Below are positions 29,487 to 38,601 of a DNA stretch of 64,000 nt, piece by piece. The notes below the pieces were generated by a model that saw only the letters and a list, made by a program, of their open reading frames with translations, searched no databases and was not told the origin of the DNA. Each line of letters starts with the position of its first letter. Positions within the stretch are counted from its first letter, which is position 1. The DNA comes from Lutimaribacter saemankumensis (GTDB lineage Bacteria; Pseudomonadota; Alphaproteobacteria; Rhodobacterales; Rhodobacteraceae). The position numbers were made by a program, and so were the translations under genes. The DNA is taken from positions 186,001 through 250,000 of the forward strand of contig NZ_FNEB01000001.1 in NCBI RefSeq assembly GCF_900100005.1. Reading direction: 5' to 3'.

Positions 29487-29984
29487 ATGAGCGATATCGT
29501 TGAACTTGAACGGCGCCTGACCGCTGCGATGGACCGCATCGCGCGCGGTGTCGATGGCATCGGCGCCACGAAAACGGCGGACCCGGACGAGATGGCCGGG
29601 CTCAAGCAGGCGCTCGAGGATGAAAAGCTGGTCACCGCCCAGCTCGAAGAGCGGATCAAGAAGCTGCATGCGCGTCAGGAAGACGAAACCGCCGCGATCA
29701 GGGCCGAATTGGAAACGACCCGCACCGCCATGGCGCAGCTCGACGGCGAATTGCAGCGGCTGCGCAAAGCCAGCGATCAGTTGCGCGACACCGTGTCGAA
29801 ACTGCGCGAGGCCAACGCCGAAGGCGTGGCCGAACCGCACCTGATCAACAAGGCCATGCTGGCCGAGTTGGAGGTTCTGCGCGCGGCACGGGCGGCAGAT
29901 GTCGCCGAGGCGGATGCCATCATCGCGACCATCGCGCCGCTTCTGGCCGAAGCCCCGAACGAAGAGGAGGGCGAAGATGCCTGA
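29487..29984 (+). CDS. ZauP-like coiled-coil division protein (gene upstream of zapA)
   Basis: 165-residue, strongly charged, almost fully helical protein with heptad patterns from about residue 40 to 120 ([35 protein letters not shown]). It lies directly upstream of zapA and overlaps it by 8 nt. In Caulobacter the coiled-coil protein encoded upstream of zapA, ZauP, binds ZapA and focuses the Z-ring. The position and structure match that pair; sequence identity could not be tested. The ATG at 29487 starts [17 protein letters not shown]. Confidence 0.75.
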   Translation: MSDIVELERRLTAAMDRIARGVDGIGATKTADPDEMAGLKQALEDEKLVTAQLEERIKKLHARQEDETAAIRAELETTRTAMAQLDGELQRLRKASDQLRDTVSKLREANAEGVAEPHLINKAMLAELEVLRAARAADVAEADAIIATIAPLLAEAPNEEEGEDA

Positions 29985-30372
29985 GGTGGAAATCCGTATT
30001 GGCGGCCGTGCCTTCGAAGTGTCCTGCCAGGAGGGCGAAGAGCATTATCTTCAGGCCGCTGCGGCCATGCTGGACACCGAAGCCAGCGTTCTGACCCAGC
30101 AGATCGGGCGCCTTCCAGAGGCGCGGATGCTGCTGATGGCCGGCCTCATGCTGGCCGACAAGACTGCCGGTATCGAAGACCGACTGCGCGAAGCCGAAGC
30201 GAAAATGGCGAACTTGCAGGCCGAACTCGACCGCATGCGCAGCGCCCCCGCACCCGAACCCGAGCGGATCGAGGTCGCCGTGGTGCCGCCGCAGGTGACC
30301 GAAACGCTTGCCGAACTGGCCGCGCGCGCCGAGTCGATCGCGGACAGCCTTGAAGATCAGGCCGGAAGCTAG
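29977..30372 (+). CDS. zapA: Cell division protein ZapA
   Basis: 131-residue ZapA, which binds and cross-links FtsZ protofilaments at the septum. The N-terminal domain begins [15 protein letters not shown] and has LQAAAAMLD; it is followed by a long dimerising coiled coil (residues ~48-85) with MLLMAGLMLADK. A Pro/Glu-rich linker and a C-terminal helix extend it beyond short ZapA proteins. Overlaps the upstream coiled-coil gene by 8 nt, so the two are co-translated. No 6S RNA follows, unlike many alphaproteobacteria; the next gene starts 14 nt later. Confidence 0.9.
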   Translation: MPEVEIRIGGRAFEVSCQEGEEHYLQAAAAMLDTEASVLTQQIGRLPEARMLLMAGLMLADKTAGIEDRLREAEAKMANLQAELDRMRSAPAPEPERIEVAVVPPQVTETLAELAARAESIADSLEDQAGS

Positions 30373-30386
30373 GGCTGGGCGGCCGG

Positions 30387-31466
30387 ATGGGGCAGGCCGG
30401 GATCTCCGATAACGTACGGTCCTTTTGCTCTGATTATGGGTTGGATCTGCCGGTTCTGATGGCGCCCATGGCGGGCGCGTCGCCGGTCGGCCTGTCGGTT
30501 GCCGTGGCGAATGCCGGTGCGATGGGCGGCTGTGGCGCGCTGCTGATGAGCCCGGACGGGATCGCGGACTGGGCTGCTGGATTTCGCAAGCAATCGAATG
30601 GCGCTTTTCAGATGAACCTCTGGGTGCCGGACCCTGACCCGCTGCGCGACCCCGCGCACGAGGCGGCGCTGGCCGGTTTCCTGGCAGGCTGGGGACCAGG
30701 GCCCGACTTGCCTGGGGACGGCCCGTTCGTGCAGGATTTCGACGCCCAGTTCGAGGCGGTGCTGGCGGCGGGTGTGCCGGTGTTTTCGACGATCATGGGC
30801 CTGTTGTCACAGCAGCAGGCCGCCGCCCTGAAATCCCGCGGTATCCGCTGGTTCGCCACCGTGACCACCCTGGCCGAGGCCCGAGCCGCCGAAGCGGCGG
30901 GCGCCGAAGCGCTGATCGTGCAGGGCGCCGAAGCGGGCGGGCACCGGGGCGCCTTTGACGCCGAAGGCGCCGAGGCGCGGGCGATTGGCGGCCTTGCCTT
31001 GATCCCGGCCGTGGCCGACGCGACCACCGTGCCGCTGATCGCGGCGGGCGGTATCGCGGATGGCCGCGCCATGGCGGCGGCCCTGGTTCTGGGGGCAAGC
31101 GCCGTCATGATAGGCACGGCGCTGTTGCGCACACCCGAAGCCGGCCTTGCCCCGGGATGGGCCGATACGCTGGACCGCCTGCCGCCGGAAAACACGGTTC
31201 TGACCCACGCGTTTTCCGGCCGCGCGGGCAGGGCGGTCGCCAGCCCCTATGTCATCGCCGCGCAAACCGGGCCGGCGCCTGCGCCCTATCCCGTGCAACG
31301 GGCGCTGACACAGCCGATGCGCGATGCGGCTGCGGCTGCGGGAAATACCGATGCTATGCAAATGTGGGCCGGGCAGGCCGCAGGGCGCGCCCGTGCGATA
31401 TCTGCGGATCAGGTCGTGCGCGATATCTGGGCGGGGGCGCTGGAGGTGCTGCCGGGCCTGGCATAG
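30387..31466 (+). CDS. Nitronate monooxygenase (2-nitropropane dioxygenase family)
   Basis: 359-residue FMN-dependent TIM-barrel enzyme. PVLMAPMAGASPVGLSVAVANAGAMG (first strand and FMN site) begins at residue ~18, and the catalytic-His block EAGGHRGAFD is near residue 185. GASAVMIGTALLRTPEA (FMN phosphate) follows. It oxidises alkyl nitronates such as propionate-3-nitronate, in detoxification. Follows zapA by 14 nt and is probably in the same transcript; ends in its own terminator. Confidence 0.9.
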   Translation: MGQAGISDNVRSFCSDYGLDLPVLMAPMAGASPVGLSVAVANAGAMGGCGALLMSPDGIADWAAGFRKQSNGAFQMNLWVPDPDPLRDPAHEAALAGFLAGWGPGPDLPGDGPFVQDFDAQFEAVLAAGVPVFSTIMGLLSQQQAAALKSRGIRWFATVTTLAEARAAEAAGAEALIVQGAEAGGHRGAFDAEGAEARAIGGLALIPAVADATTVPLIAAGGIADGRAMAAALVLGASAVMIGTALLRTPEAGLAPGWADTLDRLPPENTVLTHAFSGRAGRAVASPYVIAAQTGPAPAPYPVQRALTQPMRDAAAAAGNTDAMQMWAGQAAGRARAISADQVVRDIWAGALEVLPGLA

Positions 31467-31475
31467 GCCAATGAA

Positions 31476-31502
31476 AAAGGCGGCCCCTTCAGAGCCGCCT
31501 TT
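31476..31502 (+). terminator. Terminator between nitronate monooxygenase and grxD
   Basis: AAAGGCGGC and GCCGCCTTT pair across a 9-nt loop, in a convergent gap. Confidence 0.7.
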
Positions 31503-31525
31503 CGTGGTTCGGTCGTCAGTCAGGA

Positions 31526-31888
31526 TCAGGCGTTCGCTTCGCGGATCTTGTCGGCGGCGTCCTTGTCGTAGGCCACGCCGTGCTGGTCGAAAAGCTGATC
31601 CAACTCACCCGACAGCGTCATCTCGGTGATGATGTCGCATCCGCCGACGAATTCGCCCTTCACGTAAAGCTGGGGGATTGTCGGCCAGTCGGAGTAATCC
31701 TTGATTCCCTGCCGGATCGCGTCGTCGGCCAGCACGTTCACGTCGGCATAATCGACACCCATGTAATTCAGGACGCCCGCCACGCGCTGCGAGAACCCGC
31801 ATTGCGGCATGGTTTTGGTGCCTTTCATGTAAAGCACCACGTCGTTGGATTTCACGGTGTCTTCGATCTGGGTTTTCGCGTCGGTCAT
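31526..31888 (-). CDS. grxD: Monothiol glutaredoxin (CGFS type)
   Basis: 120-residue monothiol glutaredoxin, which binds a [2Fe-2S] cluster with glutathione and delivers it to apo-proteins. The CGFS motif has the active Cys at residue 30, preceded by [28 protein letters not shown] is the glutathione-binding block. The ATG at 31888 is the family start; an upstream in-frame extension is spurious. It lies in a five-gene minus-strand block with bolA, and Grx/BolA proteins form [2Fe-2S] hetero-complexes. Confidence 0.95.
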   Translation of the reverse strand: MTDAKTQIEDTVKSNDVVLYMKGTKTMPQCGFSQRVAGVLNYMGVDYADVNVLADDAIRQGIKDYSDWPTIPQLYVKGEFVGGCDIITEMTLSGELDQLFDQHGVAYDKDAADKIREANA

Positions 31889-31928
31889 CTGCTGCGTCTT
31901 TCTGTTCGGGTTTGGTATCTGGGGTGGT

Positions 31929-32186
31929 TCAGGCTTTTGGAGTGTCTTCGGACTCACCCTTCAATTCCGGGTCGTTGTAGTCGCTGGGGTCGAAGTCTTC
32001 GGGATCGTACACCTCTTCTCCATCGCTCAGCGCCTTGACATGCGTTGTGCCGGTTTCCTCGTCATAGGCCAAGCCGTAGTCGGACTTGCCGTGGGATTTG
32101 TAACGCAAATACTCGTGAATTCCGGCATAGACGAATGCCACCACGAAGGGCAACAGGATTAGAAAGGCAAGTAGGCGGGCATCCAT
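31929..32186 (-). CDS. Small single-span membrane protein with acidic tail
   Basis: 85-residue protein with an N-terminal membrane helix ([19 protein letters not shown], residues ~5-23) and an acidic, probably disordered C-terminus ([18 protein letters not shown]). No known domain. AGGAGG precedes the ATG. It lies between grxD and another small membrane-protein gene, in a block ending with bolA; a role in Fe-S or envelope functions is speculative. Confidence 0.75.
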   Translation of the reverse strand: MDARLLAFLILLPFVVAFVYAGIHEYLRYKSHGKSDYGLAYDEETGTTHVKALSDGEEVYDPEDFDPSDYNDPELKGESEDTPKA

Positions 32187-32303
32187 AAGTCCTCCTTTGC
32201 AACGGCATATGCGCCGATGCCTGTCACGCCAGAGGTAGCCACCGACAAGACCTTGCGCAAGGGGGGCGGCGGCCCCGTCATGGACGCGCGGCGCAGGACG
32301 ATC

Positions 32304-32567
32304 CTAGTCTTGTTGCCTGGTATCTTTCGACTTTTTGGCTGCTGGCACGAAATGGCGGGCATATTCCTGCGGATCGCGCGGAACGCGCCATGTGGTCTGG
32401 TGACCGCCAAGCCCCGATGAATAGTTCGATTCCAGCTCGTGATACCCTTTGCCCGGTTCGCTGCCGCGCTCGGTGCCTTCGAAGTCGCGCTGCCGACGTA
32501 TACCGATCAAGAGTGCGACCGCCAGGATCAGCACGATCAGGACCGGTATGGTCAGGCTTGCGCTCAT
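32304..32567 (-). CDS. Small single-span membrane protein
   Basis: 87-residue protein with an N-terminal membrane helix (TIPVLIVLILAVALLIGI, residues ~6-23) followed by a hydrophilic domain containing GGHQTTWRVPRDPQEYARHF. No recognised family. Starts 4 nt after the bolA stop, so it is very probably co-transcribed with bolA. A 117-nt gap with no clear gene separates it from the next small gene. Confidence 0.75.
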   Translation of the reverse strand: MSASLTIPVLIVLILAVALLIGIRRQRDFEGTERGSEPGKGYHELESNYSSGLGGHQTTWRVPRDPQEYARHFVPAAKKSKDTRQQD

Positions 32568-32571
32568 CGAC

Positions 32572-32808
32572 TCAGTCCGGGGCCCGCGTGGTCAGCGCAA
32601 GGGCATGCAACTCGCCGTTCGGCCCGTCCATCTTGCCCTTGAGAGCGGCATAGACGGCGCGCTGCTGTTGCACGCGGTTCATCCCGCGAAAGCTTTCGTC
32701 GATCACCATGGCGGACATGTGCACGCCGTCGTCCCCTTCGACCATGATCTTGGCGTTGGGGAAGGTATCGCGCAGCAGGTCCTCGATTTCCTGGGGATGC
32801 ATCGGCAT
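32572..32808 (-). CDS. bolA: BolA family protein
   Basis: 78-residue BolA domain with PQEIEDLLRDTFPNAKIMVEG at the start and MNRVQQQRAVYAAL in the central helix; it ends HALALTTRAPD. BolA proteins bind monothiol glutaredoxins and bridge Fe-S clusters; the grxD gene lies 700 nt downstream in the same direction. There is an AGGAG site before the ATG at 32808. A longer frame to 32955 has no support. Confidence 0.92.
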   Translation of the reverse strand: MPMHPQEIEDLLRDTFPNAKIMVEGDDGVHMSAMVIDESFRGMNRVQQQRAVYAALKGKMDGPNGELHALALTTRAPD

Positions 32809-32881
32809 GTGCTGCTTCTCCTGTCGTCGCCTGTAAAAGATGTAATCCCGATGCCCTATTTTCGCAAGGGATCGAAAGGGG

Positions 32882-35041
32882 TTAGCCCAACGCCTCTTCA
32901 AAGCTGCCGCGATAGAGGGCGGAAAGCTCGGCCAGGGGTGCCTCGATACCGCCAAAGCGCACGGTGTCGCCGGTAAAGCGGCCCACTGTTCGGATCGGAA
33001 CGCCGGCCTTGCCCGCCGCGATCATCAGCGCCTCGGCCTGGTCGAAATTGCACGCGATCAGGTAGCGGCTCTGGTCCTCGCCGAACAACTGCGCCATGTC
33101 GTCGTCGTCGATATGCACACCCACGCCGCCGGCCTCGGCCATCTCGAACGCGGCCAGCGCCAGCCCGCCATCCGACAGGTCGGTGCAGGCCTTGATCATC
33201 TCGTGGTTGGCGCGGATGAATTCTCCGTTGCGACGCTCGGCGGCAAGATCGACATGCGGCGCGTCGCCGTCTTCGCGGTTGAACACCTCGTAAAGCAGCG
33301 CGGACTGGCCCAGATGGCCGTCGGTTTCCCCCACCAGCAACGCGACATGCCCGTCACGGGCATGGCCCGCGATCAGCTGCTCGGCGGTGTCGATCAGGCC
33401 CACCGCGCAGATCGTCGGCGTGGGCAGGATCGCCTGGCCGTCGGTTTCGTTGTAAAGTGACACGTTGCCCGACACGATCGGGGTATCCAGCGCGCTGCAC
33501 GCCTCGCCGATGCCTTTGATCGCGCCCACGAACTGGCCCATGATCTCGGGCTTTTCGGGATTGCCGAAATTCAGGTTGTCGGTCGTGGCCAGCGGCCGCG
33601 CGCCCACGGCGCAGAGGTTGCGGAACGCTTCGGCCACGGCCTGCTTGCCGCCCTCGACCGGGTTGGCCCGGACATAGCGCGGCGTCACGTCCGAGGTGAA
33701 GGCCAGCAGCTTGTCGGTGCCATGCACGCGCACCACGCCCGCACCCAGACCCGGCGTCTGCACCGTGTCGGCCATGACCATCGTGTCGTACTGTTCGAAT
33801 ACCCATGCCTTCGAGGCGTAGTTGGGGCTGCCGATCAGCGCCTTGAGCGCGTCGACCGGATCGACGCCGGGCAGATCGTCCAGCGCCTGTGCCTCGGGCG
33901 TCGCGACCCATGGGCGGTCGTATTCGGGCGCCGAGGAACTGAGCTTGGACAGCGGCAGGTCGGCCTTCACCTCATTGCCATGCAGGATGAGAAAGCGGTC
34001 ATCCGCGATGGTTTCGCCGACGATGGCGAAATCGAGATCCCATTTTTCGAAAACGGCGCGCGCCTCGGCCTCTTTTTCGGGGCGCAGCACCATCAGCATA
34101 CGCTCCTGGCTTTCGGACAGCATCATTTCGTAGGCGGTCATGTCGGCCTCGCGCTGGGGCACGTCGTCAAGCTGAAGCTTGACGCCCAGACCGCCCTTGT
34201 CGCCCATTTCGACCGCCGAACATGTCAGACCCGCCGCACCCATATCCTGAATCGAGATCACCGCCCCGGTCTGCATCAGCTCAAGACAGGCTTCCATCAG
34301 GCGCTTTTCGGTGAACGGGTCGCCGACCTGTACGGTTGGGCGCTTTTCCTCGATGGTTTCGTCGAATTCCGCGCTGGCCATGGTCGCGCCGCCGACGCCG
34401 TCGCGGCCGGTCTTGGCGCCCAGATAGACGACGGGCATGCCCACGCCGGACGCTGCGGAATAGAAAATCTTGTCGGCATCGGCCAGGCCCGCCGCAAAGG
34501 CATTCACCAGGCAGTTGCCGTTATAGGCGGGATGAAACCGCACCTCGCCGCCCACGGTGGGAACGCCGAAACAGTTGCCATAGCCGCCGATCCCTTCGAC
34601 CACACCATGCACCAGCTGGCGCGTCTTGGGGTGGCCCACCTCGCCAAAGGACAGGCTGTTCATCGCGGCAATGGGGCGCGCGCCCATCGTGAACACGTCG
34701 CGCAGAATGCCGCCCACGCCCGTGGCCGCGCCCTGGTAGGGTTCGATGTAGCTGGGGTGGTTATGGCTTTCCATCTTGAAGACAACCGCCTGGCCGTCGC
34801 CGATATCCACGACGCCCGCGTTTTCACCGGGGCCGCAGATGACCTGCGGGCCGCTCGTTGGCAGCGTGCGCAGCCATTTCTTCGAGGATTTGTAGGAACA
34901 ATGCTCGTTCCACATCGCCGAAAAGATCCCAAGCTCGGTGAATGTCGGCTCGCGGCCGATGATTTCGAGAATGCGGTCGTATTCGTCGGGCTTCAGCCCG
35001 TGGCTTTCGATCAGGTCTTGGGTGATCTTTGGCTCTTCCAT
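32882..35041 (-). CDS. purL: Phosphoribosylformylglycinamidine synthase subunit PurL
   Basis: 719-residue PurL, which makes FGAM from FGAR, ATP and glutamine-derived ammonia in purine synthesis, together with PurQ and PurS (not in the window). Motifs: [19 protein letters not shown] (~residues 36-54), [18 protein letters not shown] (~residues 98-115), [10 protein letters not shown] and [12 protein letters not shown]. The start ATG at 35041 gives the standard length; a much longer in-frame extension to 36265 only mirrors the opposite-strand gene. Followed by bolA across 73 nt. Confidence 0.97.
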   Translation of the reverse strand: MEEPKITQDLIESHGLKPDEYDRILEIIGREPTFTELGIFSAMWNEHCSYKSSKKWLRTLPTSGPQVICGPGENAGVVDIGDGQAVVFKMESHNHPSYIEPYQGAATGVGGILRDVFTMGARPIAAMNSLSFGEVGHPKTRQLVHGVVEGIGGYGNCFGVPTVGGEVRFHPAYNGNCLVNAFAAGLADADKIFYSAASGVGMPVVYLGAKTGRDGVGGATMASAEFDETIEEKRPTVQVGDPFTEKRLMEACLELMQTGAVISIQDMGAAGLTCSAVEMGDKGGLGVKLQLDDVPQREADMTAYEMMLSESQERMLMVLRPEKEAEARAVFEKWDLDFAIVGETIADDRFLILHGNEVKADLPLSKLSSSAPEYDRPWVATPEAQALDDLPGVDPVDALKALIGSPNYASKAWVFEQYDTMVMADTVQTPGLGAGVVRVHGTDKLLAFTSDVTPRYVRANPVEGGKQAVAEAFRNLCAVGARPLATTDNLNFGNPEKPEIMGQFVGAIKGIGEACSALDTPIVSGNVSLYNETDGQAILPTPTICAVGLIDTAEQLIAGHARDGHVALLVGETDGHLGQSALLYEVFNREDGDAPHVDLAAERRNGEFIRANHEMIKACTDLSDGGLALAAFEMAEAGGVGVHIDDDDMAQLFGEDQSRYLIACNFDQAEALMIAAGKAGVPIRTVGRFTGDTVRFGGIEAPLAELSALYRGSFEEALG

Positions 35042-35194
35042 CTGCGATGTCCCCCGGGGTCGCGCGCGGCTTGGTCTGTGATGCGCCTCCTTTACGGCAT
35101 CGCGCGGGCAGGGGAAAGGGGCGGTATGGCGCAGTGCGGGCATTGACCCGGACGGCCCAAGCGACTTGACTGGGCGCGACACGAAGGAGGCGCC

Positions 35195-36208
35195 ATGGAT
35201 ATCCTGCAAAACCCCTATCGCGGCACGGGGCTGACGATCGACGCGCCCTTTCCCAGCGTCGACGCCGCGCGCCCGGGCGCGCTGCTGGCGCGTTGCCCCG
35301 CCCATGGTGAAACGCCGCTGCTGTCCGTGCCGGACCTTGCACGGACCTGCGGCATCGCAAAGCTTTGGGTCAAGGACGAAGGCGGGCGGATGGGGCTGGG
35401 CAGCTTCAAGGCGCTTGGTGCGGCCTATGTGATCGCCTGCGACGCCGAGGCCGGACGGGCCGCCGGGCGCAGCTATGTCACCGCAAGCGCGGGTAATCAC
35501 GGGCTGTCCGTGGCGGCTGGTGCACGGGTGTTCGGGGCGCGCGCGGTCGTCTATCTGGCCGAAACGGTTCCCGAGGTCTTTGCCGCCCGCCTGCGTGGCG
35601 AAGGCGCCGAGGTGCGCCGCGCCGGGGCCGATTACGCCGCCAGCATGGCCGCCGCTGAACATGCCGCGCAAGACGAATGCATGGTACTGCTGTCCGACAG
35701 TTCCTGGCAGGGCTACACCGACATCCCGCACCGCCTGATGGAGGGGTATCTGCAACTCGCAGCCGAAGCTGCCGCGCAGAGTCCCGAACCGCCGACCCAC
35801 ATCCTGTTGCAGGCCGGTGTTGGCGGGTTGGCGGGCGCCGTCGCGGCCTATGCGCGACACGTTTGGGGCGATGACCCGCAGATTATCGTCGTCGAACCCG
35901 ACGCGGCGCCCGCGCTGCATCACGCCATCGCGGCGGGTGGGGTCGTGGACACCGAAGGGCCGGATAGCTGCATGGGGCGGCTCGATTGCAAGACGGCAAG
36001 TTGGATCGCTTTGCGCGGCCTGTCGCGCGATGCGGATGCCTTTGCCCTGATCTCCGAGGCGGAGGCGCAGGACGCCATGCCGGTTCTGGCACAGGCCGGG
36101 CTGGAAACGACGCCGTCGGGCGGGGCGGGGCTGGCGGCCCTGCTGGCCGGGCTTGAGCTGCCGGGCGATGCGCGTGTCATGGCGTTCCTGTCCGAGGCGC
36201 CGGAATGA
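35195..36208 (+). CDS. PLP-dependent ammonia-lyase (diaminopropionate ammonia-lyase-like)
   Basis: 337-residue fold-type II PLP enzyme. The Schiff-base Lys is in [14 protein letters not shown] (~residues 66-79) and the substrate/phosphate loop SAGNHGLS is at ~103-110; the glycine-rich PLP-phosphate loop [10 protein letters not shown] is at ~208-217. The combination resembles diaminopropionate ammonia-lyase (YgeX) and threonine dehydratases, but it is shorter than YgeX (~400 aa), so the substrate is uncertain. It overlaps the peptidase gene as ATGA. Confidence 0.75.
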   Translation: MDILQNPYRGTGLTIDAPFPSVDAARPGALLARCPAHGETPLLSVPDLARTCGIAKLWVKDEGGRMGLGSFKALGAAYVIACDAEAGRAAGRSYVTASAGNHGLSVAAGARVFGARAVVYLAETVPEVFAARLRGEGAEVRRAGADYAASMAAAEHAAQDECMVLLSDSSWQGYTDIPHRLMEGYLQLAAEAAAQSPEPPTHILLQAGVGGLAGAVAAYARHVWGDDPQIIVVEPDAAPALHHAIAAGGVVDTEGPDSCMGRLDCKTASWIALRGLSRDADAFALISEAEAQDAMPVLAQAGLETTPSGGAGLAALLAGLELPGDARVMAFLSEAPE

Positions 36209-37341
36209 CCGCGCGCGGATTCGAACGCAGCGAATACGAGGGGCGGCTTGCACGCGCGCAGGCATTGATGGACGCCGCGGGCCTTGGCGCGCTGCTGCTG
36301 ACGACAGAACCTGAAATCCGCTATTTCACGGGGTTCCTGACGCGGTTCTGGGAAAGCCCGTCGCGCCCCTGGTTCCTGATCGTGCCGGCATCGGGGCAGC
36401 CGGTGGCGGTGATCCCGTCTATCGGCGCGGCGCTGATGGCGAAAACCTGGATCAGCGACATCCGCACATGGCCCGCACCACGGCCCGAGGATGACGGGAT
36501 CAGTCTCTTGGCCGCGACGCTGGACGAGGTTGCGGACGGGCCCGTGGGTATCCCTTCGGGGCCTGAAACCTTCCTGCGCATGCCGCAGGCGGATTTCGCG
36601 CGGTTTCAGGCCAAAACCGCGCGGTCCTTGCGCGATGACGCGGGCATCACGGCGCAACTGAGGGCGGTGAAGTCCGACGTCGAGATCGCCAAGATCGGCC
36701 ACGCCTGCGAAATCGCCGCGCGCGCCTTTGCCCGCGTGCCCGAGATCGCCGCACCGGGTGTGCCGCTGTCGCGGGTGTTCCGTGGATTTCAGGCCTTGCT
36801 GCTGGATGAGGGCGCCGACTGGGTGCCCTATCTCGCCGGTGGCGCCGGTCCGCTGGGATATGCCGACGTGATTTCCCCCGCCGACGACACGCCGCTGGCC
36901 CGGGGCGATGTTCTGATGCTGGATACCGGCGCGGTTTGGGACGGGTACTTTTGCGACTACGACCGAAATTTCGCCATTGGCGCACCCGACCCGCGTGTTT
37001 CCGCATCGCACACGCGGCTGATCGAGGCCGCGCAAGCCGGACTGGAAGCCGCACGGCCCGGTGCGATGGCCTGTGACGTGCATCGCGCGATGGCCGACAT
37101 TTGCGGTGCGGGCGAAGGGGCCGGGCGATTGGGCCATGGGCTGGGGATGCAACTGACCGAAGGGCTGTCGCTGACGGCGCAGGACCGCACCGAGTTGGTG
37201 CCGGGAATGGTGATCACGTTGGAGCCGGGAATAGACACCGCCGATGGGTGCATACTCGTCCATGAGGAGAATATCGTGATCCGCCCGGGCAGGGCAGAGA
37301 TATTGTCACCCTGGGCCGACGCTCTTCCGGTGTTGGACTAA
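36205..37341 (+). CDS. M24 family (Xaa-Pro-type) aminopeptidase
   Basis: 378-residue creatinase/aminopeptidase-fold protein. An N-terminal creatinase-like domain ([16 protein letters not shown]) is followed by a metallo domain with all five ligands visible: [17 protein letters not shown] (two Asp), [11 protein letters not shown] (His), ITLEPGI (Glu) and VHEENIVI (Glu). Translation is coupled to the upstream PLP lyase, suggesting a two-step pathway: hydrolysis of a peptide or amidine-type compound, then deamination. Related M24 enzymes include ectoine hydrolase, but the substrate is not identifiable. Confidence 0.82.
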   Translation: MTARGFERSEYEGRLARAQALMDAAGLGALLLTTEPEIRYFTGFLTRFWESPSRPWFLIVPASGQPVAVIPSIGAALMAKTWISDIRTWPAPRPEDDGISLLAATLDEVADGPVGIPSGPETFLRMPQADFARFQAKTARSLRDDAGITAQLRAVKSDVEIAKIGHACEIAARAFARVPEIAAPGVPLSRVFRGFQALLLDEGADWVPYLAGGAGPLGYADVISPADDTPLARGDVLMLDTGAVWDGYFCDYDRNFAIGAPDPRVSASHTRLIEAAQAGLEAARPGAMACDVHRAMADICGAGEGAGRLGHGLGMQLTEGLSLTAQDRTELVPGMVITLEPGIDTADGCILVHEENIVIRPGRAEILSPWADALPVLD

Positions 37342-37379
37342 AAAAAAGGCCGAGCACTAAGCTCGGCCAAAGTCCAACA
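37331..37379. repeat. Nested inverted repeats at the 3' end of the M24 gene
   Basis: An outer perfect 9-bp repeat (TGTTGGACT at 37331-37339, AGTCCAACA at 37371-37379) encloses an inner perfect 8-bp stem, GGCCGAGC and GCTCGGCC. The outer left arm includes the last codons of the peptidase. A run of A lies inside the left flank. The inner part works as a minus-strand terminator. Confidence 0.75.
37341..37368 (-). terminator. Minus-strand intrinsic terminator (small RNA or lysR 3' end)
   Basis: GGCCGAGC-N5-GCTCGGCC read on the minus strand is followed by seven T. No T-run follows on the plus strand, so the polarity is leftward. It can end the LysR transcript or a shorter transcript starting near 37425. 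Confidence 0.8.
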
Positions 37380-37426
37380 GGGAGGTATGAAGATGATGAG
37401 AAACTAATCGTCATCACCGTCGAATG
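37345..37426 (-). ncRNA. Candidate small RNA with anti-Shine-Dalgarno motif
   Basis: Minus-strand segment between the 3' end of lysR and the terminator at 37341-37368. An AT-rich promoter-like stretch, with TTGATT at 37452-37457 and TAATT-rich DNA ~17 bp on, precedes it. The predicted transcript of ~80 nt contains UACCUCCC, complementary to ribosome binding sites, just before the terminator stem. CU-rich anti-SD loops are known in Rhodobacter small RNAs. Existence of the RNA is inference from sequence; it could instead be only the lysR 3' untranslated region. Confidence 0.4.
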
Positions 37427-37487
37427 CGGAATTAATTACCTGTTTGTGTACAATCAAGGATAATTATGCCGCATGTGCAGCATGGCC

Positions 37488-37508
37488 GCTATGCGTGCGC
37501 TGCATAGC
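37488..37508. promoter_or_regulatory. Inverted repeat downstream of lysR
   Basis: GCTATGC-N7-GCATAGC, a perfect 7-bp repeat 13 bp past the LysR stop on the minus strand, near the candidate small-RNA promoter. No T-run; possible regulator site or transcript hairpin. Confidence 0.35.
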
Positions 37509-37520
37509 TTGGTTAACTTG

Positions 37521-38426
37521 TTAGTTAAGTGCCTGTTCTCTAAGCTGTTTGCGGTAGCTTATGATCTCGTCCTGAACGAAATCCCGGAAGGCCGCGACGC
37601 GCTTGGAATGGCGCAATTCTTCGGGGTAGGCGAGGAAAACCGGCACTTCGACTGATTCTACCTCGGGTAGCACGCGCACAAGATTCGGAAAGTCCTGCGT
37701 CAGGTAGTCGGGCAGCACACCGATTCCGAGATCGTTCAGCACCGCCTGCAGAACGCCGAAATAGTTGTTTACGGTCAGGGTCGAGCGAAGATCCTGCATC
37801 ATCAGTTCCTGCACCAGCGTGGCGCCCGCGCCGACTTGTGCCGATGACGGGTTCTGGCAGATCAGGCGATGCGCGCTGATGTCTTCGATCACCTCGGGCA
37901 GGCCGTGTTTGTCGAGATACCGGGGCGATGCATAAAGCTGCATGCGCACCGCCATCAGGCGCTTGCGGATCAGGTCGGCCTGGCTCGGCTCCTTCATGCG
38001 GATGGCGACATCGGCCTCGCGCATGGGCAGGTCGAGCACGCGCTCTTCAAGCATCAGGTCGATCTTGAGATCGGGGTATTTTTCGTACAGCGCGGGCAGG
38101 CGCGGGGCCAGCCACAGGCTGCCGAAGCCGGTGGTCGTAGTCACGCGCAGTTCCCCGAACACTTCGTCTTCGCTGTCGCGGATGCGCGCGGCGGCGGCGT
38201 CCAGGCGTTTTGCCATCGCGCTTGTCGCGTCGAACAGCAATTCGCCCTGTTCGGTAAGAATCAGGCCGCGTGCATGACGGTGGAACAAGGTGGTGTTCAG
38301 GCTTTCTTCGAGCGCGCGCACCTGTCTGCTCACGGCAGATTGACTGAGATGCAGGGCCTCCCCCGCATGTGTCAGGCTGCCCGCATCCGCGACCGCGTGA
38401 AAAATTCTGAGCTTGTCCCAGTCCAT
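37521..38426 (-). CDS. LysR family transcriptional regulator
   Basis: 301-residue LysR protein. The winged helix (residues ~4-62) has FHAVADAGSLTHAGEALHLSQSAVSRQVRALE, a textbook LysR helix-turn-helix, followed by the effector domain. It diverges from the indolepyruvate oxidoreductase gene across 175 nt that hold a perfect inverted repeat, so that gene may be its target. Its 3' region carries structured DNA and a candidate small RNA. Confidence 0.93.
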   Translation of the reverse strand: MDWDKLRIFHAVADAGSLTHAGEALHLSQSAVSRQVRALEESLNTTLFHRHARGLILTEQGELLFDATSAMAKRLDAAAARIRDSEDEVFGELRVTTTTGFGSLWLAPRLPALYEKYPDLKIDLMLEERVLDLPMREADVAIRMKEPSQADLIRKRLMAVRMQLYASPRYLDKHGLPEVIEDISAHRLICQNPSSAQVGAGATLVQELMMQDLRSTLTVNNYFGVLQAVLNDLGIGVLPDYLTQDFPNLVRVLPEVESVEVPVFLAYPEELRHSKRVAAFRDFVQDEIISYRKQLREQALN

Positions 38427-38527
38427 GTCCGCAATTTCCGTGTTACTCGCTACAGTTTTGCGGAATATATGGAAAATTAACAGGTTGGAACCGTCTTACG
38501 TTGGGTGATTTCCGCTTATTTGCTTTA

Positions 38528-38548
38528 TAGGTCACGTTTTTTGACCTA
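38528..38548. promoter_or_regulatory. Operator-like inverted repeat before the indolepyruvate oxidoreductase gene
   Basis: TAGGTCA-N7-TGACCTA, a perfect 7-bp repeat centred ~64 bp before the start codon. A TATAGT hexamer at 38568-38573 could be the -10 element, placing the repeat over or just upstream of the -35 region. Regulator unknown; the adjacent LysR protein is one candidate. Confidence 0.5.
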
Positions 38549-38601
38549 AAGTGATGAGCAACTAAGCTATAGTAAGACGAAACGCGCAACAGGGGGGTGA
38601 C

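Noticed and set aside
32159-32281. 40-codon minus-strand frame between the two small membrane-protein genes
   Set aside because: Overlaps the start of the next gene, lacks a clear ribosome site and has no membrane segment or motif.
32882-36265. In-frame upstream extension of purL (1127 codons)
   Set aside because: The standard PurL start at 35041 matches family length; the rest mirrors the opposite-strand PLP lyase.
37387-37407. Micro-ORF (MKMMRN) after GGAGG on the plus strand
   Set aside because: Six codons, and the GGAGG is better explained as the complement of a CCUCC loop of the candidate minus-strand RNA; kept only as an alternative.
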